The notes under the pieces were generated by a model. It saw only the letters and a list, made by a program, of their open reading frames with translations. It did no database searches and was not told the origin of the DNA. The translations under genes were made by a program, and so were the position numbers. 64,000 bases of DNA from Fasciolopsis buskii (taxonomy: Eukaryota; Platyhelminthes; Trematoda; Plagiorchiida; Fasciolidae): the NCBI GenBank assembly GCA_008360955.1, contig LUCM01004215.1:310001-374000 (forward strand), read 5' to 3'. This document shows, piece by piece, positions 1 to 13,080 of the stretch; positions within the stretch are counted from its first letter, which is position 1; the number at the start of each line of letters is the position of its first letter.

Positions 1-1422
1 CATTAATAAAAGAAGTAAAACATAAAAGATAAAAAAGGTAAATCACGTTGAGCATAACGAAATAAGCCAGTGCGGAAAATACAGACTTTAATTACAAGGG
101 GAATCGAAGCCATTTTCAAAGCGTTGAAGATTGGTAACCACATCATAACACATAATAATGCTGTCGGATTCATTAGATCTAATAGGAATGCAGTTTACCT
201 AATGGAGATACACCAACCACCCAGTGGTAATAATCCGTCGATCGGCTCATATTTAGTTGAATATGACCGCAAAGAGATTAGACCGGAGTAAATTTCTTAT
301 GTGACACTGATTATGAGAGCAAAAGGTTTATAATCCATCCTTGATAATTGATATTTTTAACAGCTTGCAGTTCAAGATCCAGTTTGAATTCGATAATTTT
401 CTCTGCCATCTGTTCCGAGAAAGGAAAAACCTATACATAAAGAAATGTTATTTTTAATTGTGCACACATTTCTCCAATTCCGGCACTTCCCGACACAGAA
501 GGAATTCAAAAATTGCGAACACTGTTATATCACCACATGTGTTCTTGTCGTGTACAGTAAATTGGCGACCGTCCAAAAGAATGGCTGAAAACATCCGCGC
601 TTCTTTACACCATGGGGTGGAAAAGTCAACAAAGTGCAACCTGACAACACCTGACTTACACTGCACACCGAACTGATCCAGCAACAGTCATCAGAGCGGT
701 CTTAGAAACACCCGACAATACCACAAAAATTGTTTTCATGGCCGCCGAATACGTGGAAACTCGATTGCTAAAGTTAGGACTGTGTTGGCTGCCAAACCCT
801 GTACAATGTTCGTTGCTCCTTTAGATAGGGAAATTAACGCTTTGATCCACGATGCATGCTCCATCTCAACTCAAGAATTTCTCAGTTAATTAGAAGCTTA
901 CTGATTTCCATCATACATATATTTTAACATGCATCCATTCACACCTACTCCCCGGACCATAGAGCCGCAATCGGTTGTAAAGTCATCGAGGTTGCTGCGC
1001 TCATTCACTCATTGCAAGCAACTGCTGTACATTTTCCTTTTTCCGTCAAAAAGCGTGCATGCAAAAGTACCGAAAGAGATTTTCTCGCGTTCCAGGCCTC
1101 TTTATGATTTATTGGACATTTCAAACAATGGAGAATAGATCCAGACATGAAACGGAGCAATTCATGGACACGGTCCGCTTATTAGTACCACTGGTGCTGT
1201 ACCAGCTGAGCTATGAGACCAACCTGGAGGGTGTTCGGATATTCCACACTCATGGTGCACAAGGATTTGTAACATCCATGCATCCGTTCGAGTCCCACTG
1301 AAGTCTGAAATGCTTAACGTGTAGATCATTTCTACAGTACGCCTGTAATATTCATTTTTCAGATTCTGCCATCATTTAGCTTCTGTGTTTATTCATTTAT
1401 CTGAGTCTGTTTTCTATACTTA

Positions 1423-1535
1423 TTTGTATGTGCGTATGTATGTAGGTATGTATATATGCTTGCATGTATGCACGAATGTGTGCATATACATATACATTTT
1501 TGTATGTATCTGAGTATGTATGCTTGCACGCACGA
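1423..1535 (+). repeat. Degenerate TGTA/TATG tract
   Basis: TGTATG/TATGTA repeats interrupted by point changes. The His/Cys/Tyr-rich minus-strand frame across it (1389-1610) is produced by the repeat and is not a gene. Confidence 0.7.
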
Positions 1536-4500
1536 GCATTTGTGAACATGTGTAAGTTTACATGAACGTATGCACGACATCCGGCAGTAAGATTTCTGTT
1601 CGTTGTGCACGAAAATGTGAAATATGCATCATTCAGAATGGGTAAGGTACAGAAGAAATTGTGTTATACTCTTCAAACCTAGGGATTATTTTATTTGATC
1701 ATTTGTCTAAACATTGAAAATCCCATATGATACAATGTCCTTAGAGGTCTGTGTGATGTGTAGTGCTTCAGTGTGATAAACCAGGAGTCGCATTTAAATA
1801 ATTGCCACAATCATTTCATGTTCATTTCATCGAACAATAAAAATCATTTGTAAATTTTTCAGTGCTTTAATCAATCAGTGAAATTAAAAGCTCCACAACC
1901 GGGGCTAACAGTAGCAGATGAATTTCAACCTCCAAGCATATACTATTTCATTTTTTACTGATTTAGGCGACTCAGAAAACTGGTTTTCATAGGCTTAGGA
2001 TTACAAAACCGTGGAAAATTGTTGTCTGGCTAACTGACCATTGTGTTCGAAATGTGCACGTCACAATTATTGACGATGTGATAAATAAGATGGATTATTT
2101 GAAATAGTCAAACTTCCTCGTGTGATTTGCATCAGAGGCCTACTGACACCTGTGTACCCTGGATTAAACACACAGGTGCACGCCAGCACTACTCAGGATT
2201 GAAAGAAGATTGGAGATGTGACGTGTCGTTTTACATTATAAACTGAAGTTCAACTTTCTGTGGATTAGGTAAAAGTGAACCGAGAATGAAGCGTGATGCT
2301 TAATCAAGTGTGAATCTCGGTGGGAGTTCCATTCCTAAGGCTTGGATTGCGTAGTTGAGCATGGGCTTCATAAAATTTCTGTGTACCAGTGTCTAGCAAA
2401 TCCCATGCACCTCATCAGCGAGGCTAGGTTGCCACCATCAAGTTCCTTGAACCTTCGGTTGCTTAAAAGCCTTGGCTATTTATTACGTCACTGATGCTGT
2501 TTTCATTCCCGATTGAAAGCCTGAGTTGCTCATCAGTACTTGTCAGATTGAGAAGTCGGTCACTCATCGAAATGAACACGCGGCTACGAGTAGTCTATTG
2601 CCTCTGAGCCCTTTTGTAGTTAAATTTTGAAAAGCTTTCTGGATCGTTTGGTGCATCCTTCCAGCACATTTGCCAAATTTACCTTTTTTCTGCGAACATC
2701 CACAAGAGAGAAACCAAAAAGAATGTATTCGGTGAGACAAACTCATGTGACTGCGTAATTGACAGTGGTCGAGTAATCATTGTTTTGCTATTTCATTGTG
2801 AATGCCGTACGTTTCAGTTTTCCGGCAACCGGTTGCTATCCTGTTTCGGCAACTTTTCACTGGCCTCTTAAAAACTGTTTAAAATGTTTTATCACTAATA
2901 AAAGTAAGCAAAGGACAAAATAAAAGAAGGAAGAATAGCTGCCCTGTTTGGTCAAATGGTGATCAACTTCCACCTGTAATGGTATGTTGCTTCACAATTT
3001 TCCAGTCTTCTTGCAACGACTCATCCAATGCGTTTTCTTGCCCATGACTTTCAGCCCAGAAGGGCTGTAGACCTGGATTGTTTAAATCAATACGCTATAC
3101 GTTTTTATTGATTTTCGAATTTTACGTATGCGAACAATCTCCATTCACTTAAATTGCCCGGTACACCGTAGCTTATTTCACAGATCATTTCAATCCCAAG
3201 GGTCTATCGATTATTCATATCGATTATTCATATCTGAAATCACAAGAAGGCCCATTTTGGAGCAAAAGTGTACAGTGAAAACATTGATTGTAGTTGTCAA
3301 TGGAAGTACAGTCATCGTTCACATCTATCGCGGAAATAGGAAACGAAATGTCGTATTTGATTTGGTCTCATTTCCTTTATCTCCATGATTGAAGAGTTGA
3401 ATGTGACGGTCTCGATTTTACTTGCATGAGCTATTGCGGTTTGGTTTCACGGTAACCTTATAACCATTCAGTGAACTTAGGACGTAATAAGTTATTTGCC
3501 TGATAAATTTCCTCATCTCCCCTCGTCTTCCGCCTTTCAGTTTTCCATTAATATTCTCTAGTAAAACGTGACTCACTTGATTCATTTCAACACAACAGCA
3601 GCGTGATGGATATACTATGCTGATGATGATTTCTGACGAGAGTAAAACTACTAGATAACGAGTTCTCTTGACACGGCTTTTGCCGGTGTGCTGCATTTGC
3701 GTTCTACATTATGAACTATCCCATTGGAAAACGTTAATCTTTCATTATTTGAATCCGTACCTGAAAATCCATTGGCTTTTGAGACAGGGATCATAGTTCG
3801 TTGCACAAAAATAATTTGGCTGTAAATTTATGACTTCATCTACCAAGAACGTGTGAATATTTAATCGTTGCCGTCAATGTTGTGTTTGTTGTTGTTTTAG
3901 ACAGAACTCCGTTCATGACGAAATAGCTGACCAACAAGCAAGATTGCTGCACAAATGATGCATTCTAATGGTTCTCATAAATAATTTTGCAATCAGGATA
4001 AAATGACCGTTTACCGCGATTTGCTCATAGAAAACGTCATCATTGCTCGGTTCCACGAGGCTCAGACATATCACTACATACAACAAGACAGTTTGTTTTA
4101 ATAAACAAGATGTTGGTGCGCTCGTCTCTACCAGAAAGTTCTCAGTACCAAAGAGAATCTTCGCGTGTGGTCGCTGTGGGAGGGAGTAATTCAGTTCATT
4201 GTAACGAAAAGATAAGTGACTATATGAATGAATCGCTCCGATGCTTAAGTTTGCTGCTGACATGGAAAGGAACAAATGGCAAATGGCAACAAATACCACG
4301 GGTGTTATTAAAACAAACAATTGGAAAGCGTAAAACATTTCGTTAGGAATAGTAATCGGTGAAGCATGAACAAACAAAATGTAAAGCTAACCGGAACAAA
4401 TGTTGCTGTGATCTGAAGAATTTAGAAATTTTGACAAGTATTGAAAGAGCTTGTTAGCCTGACGATAAAAACAGCAAAAACTGAAAGGAATACAAAGATA

Positions 4501-6426
4501 TTCTTCTCTTATTACAAACACTTTTCTCTCCAACGCAAAAACGTCAAATGTTCATTGGTATTCCGAGGAGGTCTTTCGAGTTCGCGAAGCATGTTTCGAC
4601 TATTCCAGCTAATTCTACATAAGGCCGAACTAATTGTACCATAAAATCTATAAATCAGACTGTTTTTCGCTAAGTTTAAAAGTTTCCTGTCATTTCCCCG
4701 CCTAGTTCGCCATCCATACCAGGCGGTGAGTCATTTGATGACCATAAAATCTGTCACATTGCGATGATTTGTCAATCAGTTTTTGTTGAGTCATTCGTGA
4801 TACGATTTCCCAGACACAGGATCTTGACATATGGAATACACAAGTTGAAAAAGTTTTCTTTCCACTGACAAGATGGGGTTGCTTATTGTCTTTGATTTAA
4901 TACAGGAGTCACTTGACTAAGACTTCATTAGCTACTCCAGTCGGAGGGGAGCGCTTGCCAGCTGCACATTCCCAAACTCGGGTGAAACAGAGACAACACG
5001 TTTTACAAAGCATCGATCTGGATGACGAATTTTCCGTAATGATGAAATACAACAGGTTTGTCAACTTCTTGTCCTGATCAGTTACCGATTCTTTCCACGC
5101 ATCTAAACATCGAAAAGTATCGCTTAATTGAGACTCCATTTAAGCAGAACAGATATGGTGTGGAACGTCACGTACCAGTGTATGATCTAGTGGAGGGAAC
5201 TTGTATGGCTACAACACACCGTTAGCTGAAAAGACGTATTTTTACCTACTGTTGGGTCCTGCATATACATGCAAGAATATACTCAAACACTGGGTCGGAT
5301 TTCTGAAGTGGCAACTCATATGCATTTTCTTCCCCATTCACCGACAATACGAGGATGGAACTGATAAAGTGCTATAAGACGGAGTAAACCCGTAGTTTCA
5401 ACGATCTCTTGTGTGCATAAAACAACACATGCTTATGACAATCACATTTGTCATTAGGACCTAATGAACGCATTTTCTTGTTCGGCAATGCTCGGAGTTA
5501 AGGAGACAAAGGCGACCGCAAGTGAGTCGGCAAATCGCCCTGCTAGTAATTTTGACATAGGCCGAATTCTAACACAGGAGTAAGAAATCGATCGCCGATC
5601 GACTGATTGGTGATGACGTGACGATTGCGCGCGTTGGTGTGATCAGTATGAATTCCGTGTTGCTGGGGGAAATTCCAATTACAACAATGATCAGAAGACT
5701 GTTGATGACGTTACTGAAAGACAGTGTGAAGCCAAAAATGCCACTTTGCATAAACTGACCCGAAGTCTGCATCATTCACGCTGCGCATACTGAACTTTGT
5801 CTAATTGTCCGATTCCAGCATTAACCTTAGATTTGCAAAGAGAATATAGCTTGCACACTTATCGCAGCGGGATATCTGCGCGTATTTGTATGCGCATTCA
5901 CATCGTTTTCAAAGCTAACAAATTTACGGGTGTTGAAATATTACCTGTTGAATGTTTGGTCAGGCCTGGCAACTAGAAAAATCGGTGCCAAACTAACCGC
6001 TACGAAACTCGCCACTGTTGAGTACCTGACCATCTATCTTTGGAGGGGCCACACCATCATATGGTGAGCTTATTTGTGATAGTTTTATCCCTATCCCTCT
6101 GCATAAAGATTTAGCCAGAGCCAGTATTCTTTTGGCTTCGATCAACAACCCCGAAGACATAACTGAAAGTTCGCTAGCCTTGACGCTGCAGCGGCTTCTA
6201 ACCTTGACGTTGCAACTGGGTGGCATCAGAAAGAAGAAATATTATTATCTGAGCAATTACTGAAATAAACGGATTTTACAATACCTGGAGTAGCATAGCC
6301 GGCTGAGTAATTTTTATTTTCTCATCCTCCTTTATCGGAGAAGTCGACAGAGAAGGGGATATACCTAATTTCGGAGGAAAACTACGTATAACCGGTTTCC
6401 GCGCAGCTCCATCCCCGTCATGTATT

Positions 6427-6483
6427 GCCATGACCAGGAGGATAAGATTGCGTAGAGAGCGAGTTCGAATCTTACCACCACTG
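6427..6483 (+). repeat. tRNA-like SINE head
   Basis: GCCATGACCAGGAGGATAAG and, 20 bases later, GAGTTCGAATCTTACCACC carry box-A- and box-B-like signals at about tRNA spacing. The TTCGAATC(C/T)TACCACC block recurs on the minus strand at about 36540-36560, suggesting one family. Confidence 0.3.
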
Positions 6484-8439
6484 ATCATATTTCCACCTGG
6501 TTGCATTTCCATGAGGATTGCTACTTTTTGGAGATACTACACATCTTTGCAAGACCGATGAAAGGAGAAAACAGGTTAGAATTAGTATTGTCGTCATTAA
6601 CTTGTTTTACTATTAAACAACCTGCCTTTTCATTTTCTTGTTGGGACTGAAGGTTTATTTGGTAACGCTGACATAATATAACCCAGTCTCTAAATATTCG
6701 GAATCCATTGACTCACGTTTAGGAAGCTTCACTTCGGAAACGACCTAATACGAAGGAAATTGTCCTGATCGGAGATCAAAAGTGGCAGATATGATTTTAC
6801 TCACGGTTAATCTGAAGCAAGCCGGCAAAATTTGTTTGCTGAAAGGTTTACTTTGGTCTTCGGTATAAACCGGGATTTCATGTCTTTTACCGTTTCCCAT
6901 CAAACTGACAACCAGGAAACGAAGTCTCATTTCTGTTCCTCCAAGTGGGACTCAAAGTTATTGACATCGTAGGCTTGGATGAAAGCTTCTACTAGCGTGT
7001 CCGGTTTCATATCTTCCTTCGCGGTTAGGAGGTGAATGGAGGCAAAATCATCATCAACTTTAGAAACAAAATGATCAAAAAATGACTGGTTCACGAATGA
7101 ACCCATAGCAATTCCGCTAACTAGCTTACATATCTCTTTGTAGCAATATATATATATATCCGTTGTCAACTACTAAAAGCCATTCAGAGATAGAGACAGT
7201 TCCGCAGAGGACAGAATATCGATCGTCTCCAAAACAGCGGGCTGTAATTTCACAATTCCGAAACACTTATTTAAAGACCACGGAGAGCTGTTCTATTTGA
7301 CCCTTTGTCTTATTCGTTTCGAATACCAACCACACGTGCTTCGGCCTGTCAGTGTGGTGTGAAACCTTCCTGTCCAGAAACAGTAACTTTGCCGCGACAA
7401 CCAATAGATAATTTCAGTCGTCACATAATGAGGAGGATTATAAAAATTGGTCGCTCAAAGATGCTGAGTGACTCGTCAGTCCGATTGAACTAGATATCGG
7501 TGTCGAATCGCTGATGATCCGATGGGAATGCTCAAGGTTGTACACATGTGTTGCTTCGAAAGAGATGCAAAATGAAACCAGAGGGCTACTTGTAAGCGAA
7601 ATTGTAGTTGGCATTCGACTAGAAATCACCAGAGAATCTGAAGGAGATGGATTTCCAGGAAATGAAACAACACTGATTAGAGATGGCGAAACAGACAATC
7701 CGGTTAGTCATATAATCGCGCAATAGTAATCCGCATCGTTTAGGACAACAATATAGTACTGAAACCACCAGTACTATGTGGGCATTTTGAACTGTCCTTT
7801 CCCTGATGAAAATATAATAATAAATTAAGGTGAACATGAACTTCGTTGAAGCTGCAAATTGCATCATCTCGTTTGGGGAAAGATGAGGTGATCGGAAAAA
7901 TATAAGGGTGCATGCAGGAGTGAAAAAGCAAAGATTTTAAGCCAGTCCTCAACTGATGTTCTATCGGCTGACCACAGTCGGGTCACTATACACCCGACTT
8001 ATCCTCGTTAGGTATTATTAATGATGGGATGGGACCCCTTGAAGAAGGGTTATGAACTGAGTAACATTGCCGACTAGGCTACACGGGTCAGGTGTTATAG
8101 GTTAACTGAAAAGGCGAACACAATGGTCGAACTCAGTGATGACGACTTCCATTGTGAATCACTTTCGAAACTAATCAATTGGATCCCTTTACTTATTGGG
8201 AACTTTTGAATTGTCACCAAAATGAACAGTCCCGTTGTGTTCCGGGTGCGTGTTTCCGTGCCAAAGCGGTAAACATACCATGCTGCATTTTCTAACAGGA
8301 ATGAACTGGCTGAAAGGGGTTCTCGTAATGCTCAGTAGGGGATGCAAATTATACATTTTTTCTGACGTGCTTGAAACATCGTTGCGGTGGAAAGGATATG
8401 TCTCACAGCCCTTGGGACCCACTACACTGGAAGATGCAG

Positions 8440-8611
8440 GAACCGGCAACTATGATCCTAAAACTGGGAGTAGGATAGTATCACAAGTTCTCATTAGGTC
8501 AGGTGCGGTCACGGGCCGGGTGACGATGAGATGCGTTCTACTACCGAAAAGACCGGGTTTCGAAACTCTGAACTTTTTGCTGAGGGACACTTAATCCGCT
8601 CGACCACCTCA
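8440..8611 (-). mobile_element. tRNA-derived SINE remnant
   Basis: Minus strand. The head starts at GAGGTGGTCGAGCGGATTAAG (box-A-like, Ser/Leu tRNA style, about 8610-8590). GTTTCGAAACCCGG near 8563 serves as box B. The body CCCGTGACCGCACCTGACC then TAATGAGAACTTGTG resembles the body of the 57.7-kb element. The 3' end is uncertain; the 119-codon plus-strand frame across it (8235-8594) is not a gene. Confidence 0.45.
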
Positions 8612-10892
8612 ATTCATCGAGAAACGAAGTGGCTCAATGCTCCCTTTGTATTTCAGAAGTGAGAAGAATTGTCCCAAAACGTTTTTCACAGGAAGAATCT
8701 GAAGTGCAGACCAAGCTCATTTGGTTGATCAAATGTCTGGATTGCAACACAGTGCCGTGGTTCCGGTTTTCGTTCACATCACACAGGACTCCTAGTATTT
8801 GTGGTACATAGTTGAATACAGATAAATTAGACCAAAAAGTACTGCATGTAGTAATGTTTGTTGGCAGTCACTATTCAAGTAAGTGACTACGAAGCGCACT
8901 GGAATACAATAGAGCAAACTTGAAAGGCAGAAATTTTAAAATAATTACATAAATGAACTTCTACGAAGGAGTCAAAAACACTAAGTGGCTGCGAACAAAC
9001 GTCTAAACGAAAGGATGCAATATGCTGCTATCCAGGACACGGAAGATAAAAAATGATCCTAGTTTGGCTTATGGGGCGCGAACAACGAAGCGTCACCGGA
9101 AGATTTGATAGACTGATATTTACATTAGCTTCGCTGACCTTACCTGGATATTGTTGTTCGTATTTTGCATACAAAGGTTTCAGCTTTTGGTAATAATAAC
9201 ATGTTCCTGTTGTAAAGCAAAGGTGAATGGGTAGTTTTGCAGCTGAGTGATTCGCAAGGAAGCTGAAAACAAACTTGGTAAACAAAAATTGGTACCAAGT
9301 CCGAAAGGTTTCAAGCTGTTTAGCCGCTTGGTGGAGCACTACTGGGAACGTATAACTTCTCCATGCAATTTTCAGAAATGACTCCATGTATTGCGGAGGG
9401 TGGAAGCTGAGCAGCAACTGAACTAGGACAAGTTAGAAACAAATATGATTTACAAGGAAAGAAAGATCCCTAGAAGCCGAATTCTTGTGCAACTGGTGAT
9501 GAGTATACTAGGAATTCGTTCAAAAACAGAATCCTGATAACTGAAAGGGCATTCTAAAATATTTTCACCCATTGTGATTTGGATTATTCACGTAGGACCT
9601 ACGAACTTGATCATTTCAGTCTCTTTTATTCAGATGCTAATATTCATTTTATACCTTTTCCTCTCATTTCTGGCTATAATTTCCGATTTTCCGATGTCTG
9701 GAAGTAATCTCTCTTTGTCGCTGTTCACTAAGAACGCTTTCTGTTGTCTTTACTAGCGTAATCAAGTCAATCTTCTGAACCCGCACCTTCGACGATTTAT
9801 CGTGGGTTTGATTGCTCTCAAAAGTTGATCTGTCATAGTGAGAAATTGAAGTTTCTGTGGGGCTTATGTAGATTAAAGTTTGACATGCAAATTCACTTTT
9901 GCGTTTATCATTTGTGAACCAATTCTGCCATACTGAAACGCAATTTCTGAAATGGAATTAAACTGTGTACGGTTTATGATCAGGACTGTGCACAAAGGGT
10001 TCTGAAACTTCGTGGATTATGGTCAACGAACTCAAGTGTTGTCTATGGGTTGATAACATCTATTTCACAACCATTTAGGCGGAAAAAGGCCTCCTCTCTT
10101 TTATCGAAGATTACGGTCGGACATTTGTTCTAGACGGGCAGTTGGGGAGAGATTGCATATTACTGGATTTTACTCAGAGGTGAAATTTTCTACTCGAGCT
10201 GTTTAGGTTGAAGCAAAAAGAACAGATGAGGAAATTGTCTGGCACCCTTAAAACGCCAAATCTGTCAAAAAACTGAAAAATTTATCAGATGATCCACACC
10301 GACGTTTTAAACAAACCACAAGCAAGCCGTTTATTTACCAGGCACTATTAAAGAAAAATTATAAAATAGAACGAAAATGAAAGGAAAGGGAGAGATGCAT
10401 GAGGAACTATAAAATTCCGATATGCATGTGGATGCGATAGAAAAAATTTAAGGCATAAATATGCCCCTATATTTTGTGCAAGAAAAGACTGATTTTTGTC
10501 TTGTCGCCACTACATGTGTAACAGTTGAGCATGCAACTAATTGTGATGTGTAGTCACTTTTCTTTGCCATGTACATTCCGTCGACAATATATCCCTCTGT
10601 ATCTAAGGCGAACAGGTAAGTTGCCTATGGTCCTCAAGATTGAAGCCCAAAAGGTACATACGTGCATATCCATCACATTACTACTTTCTAAATGTAAAAT
10701 GACGAAGGATGGGAACCATAAGCATGAAATCGGAAATGAATCCCCGTTTTTCATCCTTCTTTACGGTGGAGACGATTACCCTTAACTGTAAACATTGAGT
10801 AAAACCAGAAGAGTTTATATTAAGAATAGAAGATTGTAAGAATTATGATGGCAAACTAGACCTGGAATTTCAACAAGTAGGTAAGACTCTCT

Positions 10893-11090
10893 ATCAACCG
10901 ATCAATCGATTTATCAATCAATCAGTCAAAAAATCAATCATTCAACCAACCAGTCAATAAATTAGTCACTCGTTTGGCCAGTCAACTAAACACGAAGGCA
11001 CGTCGTCAGCCAATCAGTCAATCAAGTAACCAAGTAATCAACCAACCAATCAGTCAGCCAGCCTTGCAAACAGTTAACCAATGAATGGAC
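10893..11090 (+). repeat. Degenerate CAAT/CAGT/CAAC tetranucleotide tract
   Basis: About 200 bases built largely from CAATCAATCAATCAGTCAA-like units: CAAC, CAAT, CAGT, CAGC and AACC in 4-base steps, interrupted in the middle by about 50 bases of less regular sequence. This is an old, diverged tetranucleotide microsatellite. Confidence 0.75.
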
Positions 11091-12787
11091 CGGTTAATGA
11101 AGACGAACTGCCTTGTAAAATTGTCCGCTTAGTTAGAAAACGGAAGTCTCAAAATAACTGCATTGTGTGACAGAAAAGAAAAGCCAATAACAGGTACCAT
11201 ACATTATTATTCCTGTTCAGTCAACATGAACAAGTAATGAAACTTTTGCTAGGGTCAGTTTGAGAAAAATGCTCTAAACTGCAAAATCGGAAGATAAGGT
11301 TGAACGAACTAACCACATGCGAACAACTTTTGCCTTGTTGGGTTGTTCGTAGCGTGACTGCTTGGTTTTTTTTCTTACTAGAATGATTAACTTCTCATTT
11401 GATTCGTTATACCACCAAGAGAGGTAATTTTCTGCAAAACCAATAAACAGGATTAGACTGTAATAAAAATTATTGCACCGTTTACAGCGGGGCGCTGTTC
11501 TGCGATATCGCGCCAGTTGGGCAAGATTCCTGACGATGTGATGCAACGTCACTGAACGTTTCACGTAACGAGAAAGTAGCACACGTACGTCTATTTATTT
11601 GCTCTAGCGTGGAAATTACGGAAGATTAAAAATGAGATAAACTGGGTTGCGGCAATAAAATGCAACAGAAAGCGGTTCCAGACCGAGGCGACTATTGCCT
11701 AAAATTAATAAACCAAAAAATTAGGCAAACTAAATGTACTTGGTTTCCAAAAGTTGAATTCGCACTGAAAAATGCCACTCATTGATTTTGGCAAAGTCAA
11801 AATCTGTTCGGAGGAGTAACGATGGAAACTTTATCAAGTACCAAGACCGATCATGGATAGAAGGAGAATTGTGCATAAACCCAATAGCGTCTTTTACCAG
11901 GGCCTAATTGATCACATGGTTTCTTAGTAGAGATAAAAAGTCCAAATGAACGTGGTCGGGGGAATGTAATGCAAATCATGTACGCTTTCCAGCTAGTAAA
12001 GGTTGCAATCATATCGGTTTTATTTCACCCAGAGGCAACACTGATCAGCTCGAACAAACGAAATTACCTATGGAAGAAAACGTCCAAGATGTATCGATGT
12101 TTTTTCATTTCATTCACTTGACTAGACGTCAAAATGGCTAGTGGTTCAGTCAGAATTCTTATTCCTTGTTGTTAAGGCTTTAACGAAATGTACAATATTT
12201 AACCTTTGCTAGCTTTTTTGTTTTGAACTGCTTTTGAAGTACGGAGGTGTGAATCTATATTTCCCGAATCCAAGACTGTTCAGGTAGCATAAAACCCCAG
12301 CAATTTTTCCTAGTGGTTCTCAATTTGTCTCAGTGTACCGATAAATAACCGAACCGAATGATATAACGGGTGCGTGGGGAAACTGATGCGCCATGTGCTC
12401 TACCATTTTGAATATTGTATTGTTAATAATGGCGTTACTAGTGAATGTCTTAATTCGTCAGTTTCCGCCTTACCATAGGTGGCATTCTGGAATTAAGTTC
12501 ACAGTAAAAGTTTGCTTCCAGAAATAACACCCATGATGGCGACAAGGTTGGTGGAATTACAAAGTCTATCAACAAAGCTGTTATTAATATTTTTGCATTT
12601 ACGAAGCCACCTCTGTGTTTGACTGTCTGCATGAAGTTACCGACTGAAATGTTTCATGATCCATTCTAGAGTTAGGAAGCGTCAGACTCGAGTCTACTTC
12701 AAATTAGAGCGCAACAGTGGTGACTTCTACCAAATCAGGTCATTTGCACAGGATGGTCAAATGTCTTCATTGGCCTGGTGTAGATGT

Positions 12788-12808
12788 GATATATATATAT
12801 ATTATATT
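12788..12808 (+). repeat. Short AT tract
   Basis: About ten AT units, nearly perfect. Similar short TA tracts lie at 7145-7159 and 13829-13847. Confidence 0.7.
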
Positions 12809-13020
12809 TACTTCCGAGAAATATGTGGATTTGGTTATGGTATGCTAAAGTGAATGTCCTTCGCACTACTTCCTGCACATGCGAACCCTAGGTCACACAG
12901 TGCGGGACATTCGGCTGAATTTAAAGGAACATTTGCCGTGTCTCTGTTTGAAGACATCAGCCCCTGCCGTCTATCGAAGAAGAGGAAATCCGGAAAAACT
13001 TGACATGGCAACTCATATCA

Positions 13021-13080
13021 GCACGTGGTAGCATAAGCCTTCCAATTGGAAAGCTCGGGTTCAAAATGCCGGATGCGATA
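13021..13080 (+). repeat. tRNA-like SINE head
   Basis: GTGGTAGCATAAGCC (box A-like), the hairpin CTTCCAATTGGAAAG in the anticodon-arm position, and GGGTTCAAAATGCC (box B-like) follow with tRNA-like spacing. No acceptor stem is visible, so this is a tRNA-derived repeat rather than a tRNA gene. Confidence 0.35.

Larger units (their letters stand above)
1..10892. other. Non-genic stretch
   Basis: Apart from the TGTA tract and the SINE heads at 6.4 and 8.5 kb I see no gene. Open frames up to 154 codons (for example minus 3913-4377 and 9028-9417) fall within chance for this length and base composition. Two 13-mers, ATCGATTATTCAT, stand in tandem at 3206-3231. Confidence 0.5.

Noticed and set aside
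3600..3640. ATGCTGATGATGATTTCTGACGA as another hammerhead core
   Set aside because: CTGATGA occurs, but no GAAA at the right spacing and no stem I or II pairing.
8551..8611. Functional tRNA gene
   Set aside because: Box-A and box-B-like blocks are present, but no acceptor-stem pairing and no proper anticodon arm; a SINE head fits better.
3418..9417. A run of minus-strand open frames (3418-3696, 3913-4377, 4909-5139, 5993-6226, 6276-6512, 6927-7169, 9028-9417), several with donor-like ends such as CCAG|GTAAGG near 9138
   Set aside because: They look like exons of one gene at first, but phases do not chain (for example 6285 to 6226, and 9138 to 7698), acceptors are weak, no family motif is recognisable, and lengths are within chance for this window.
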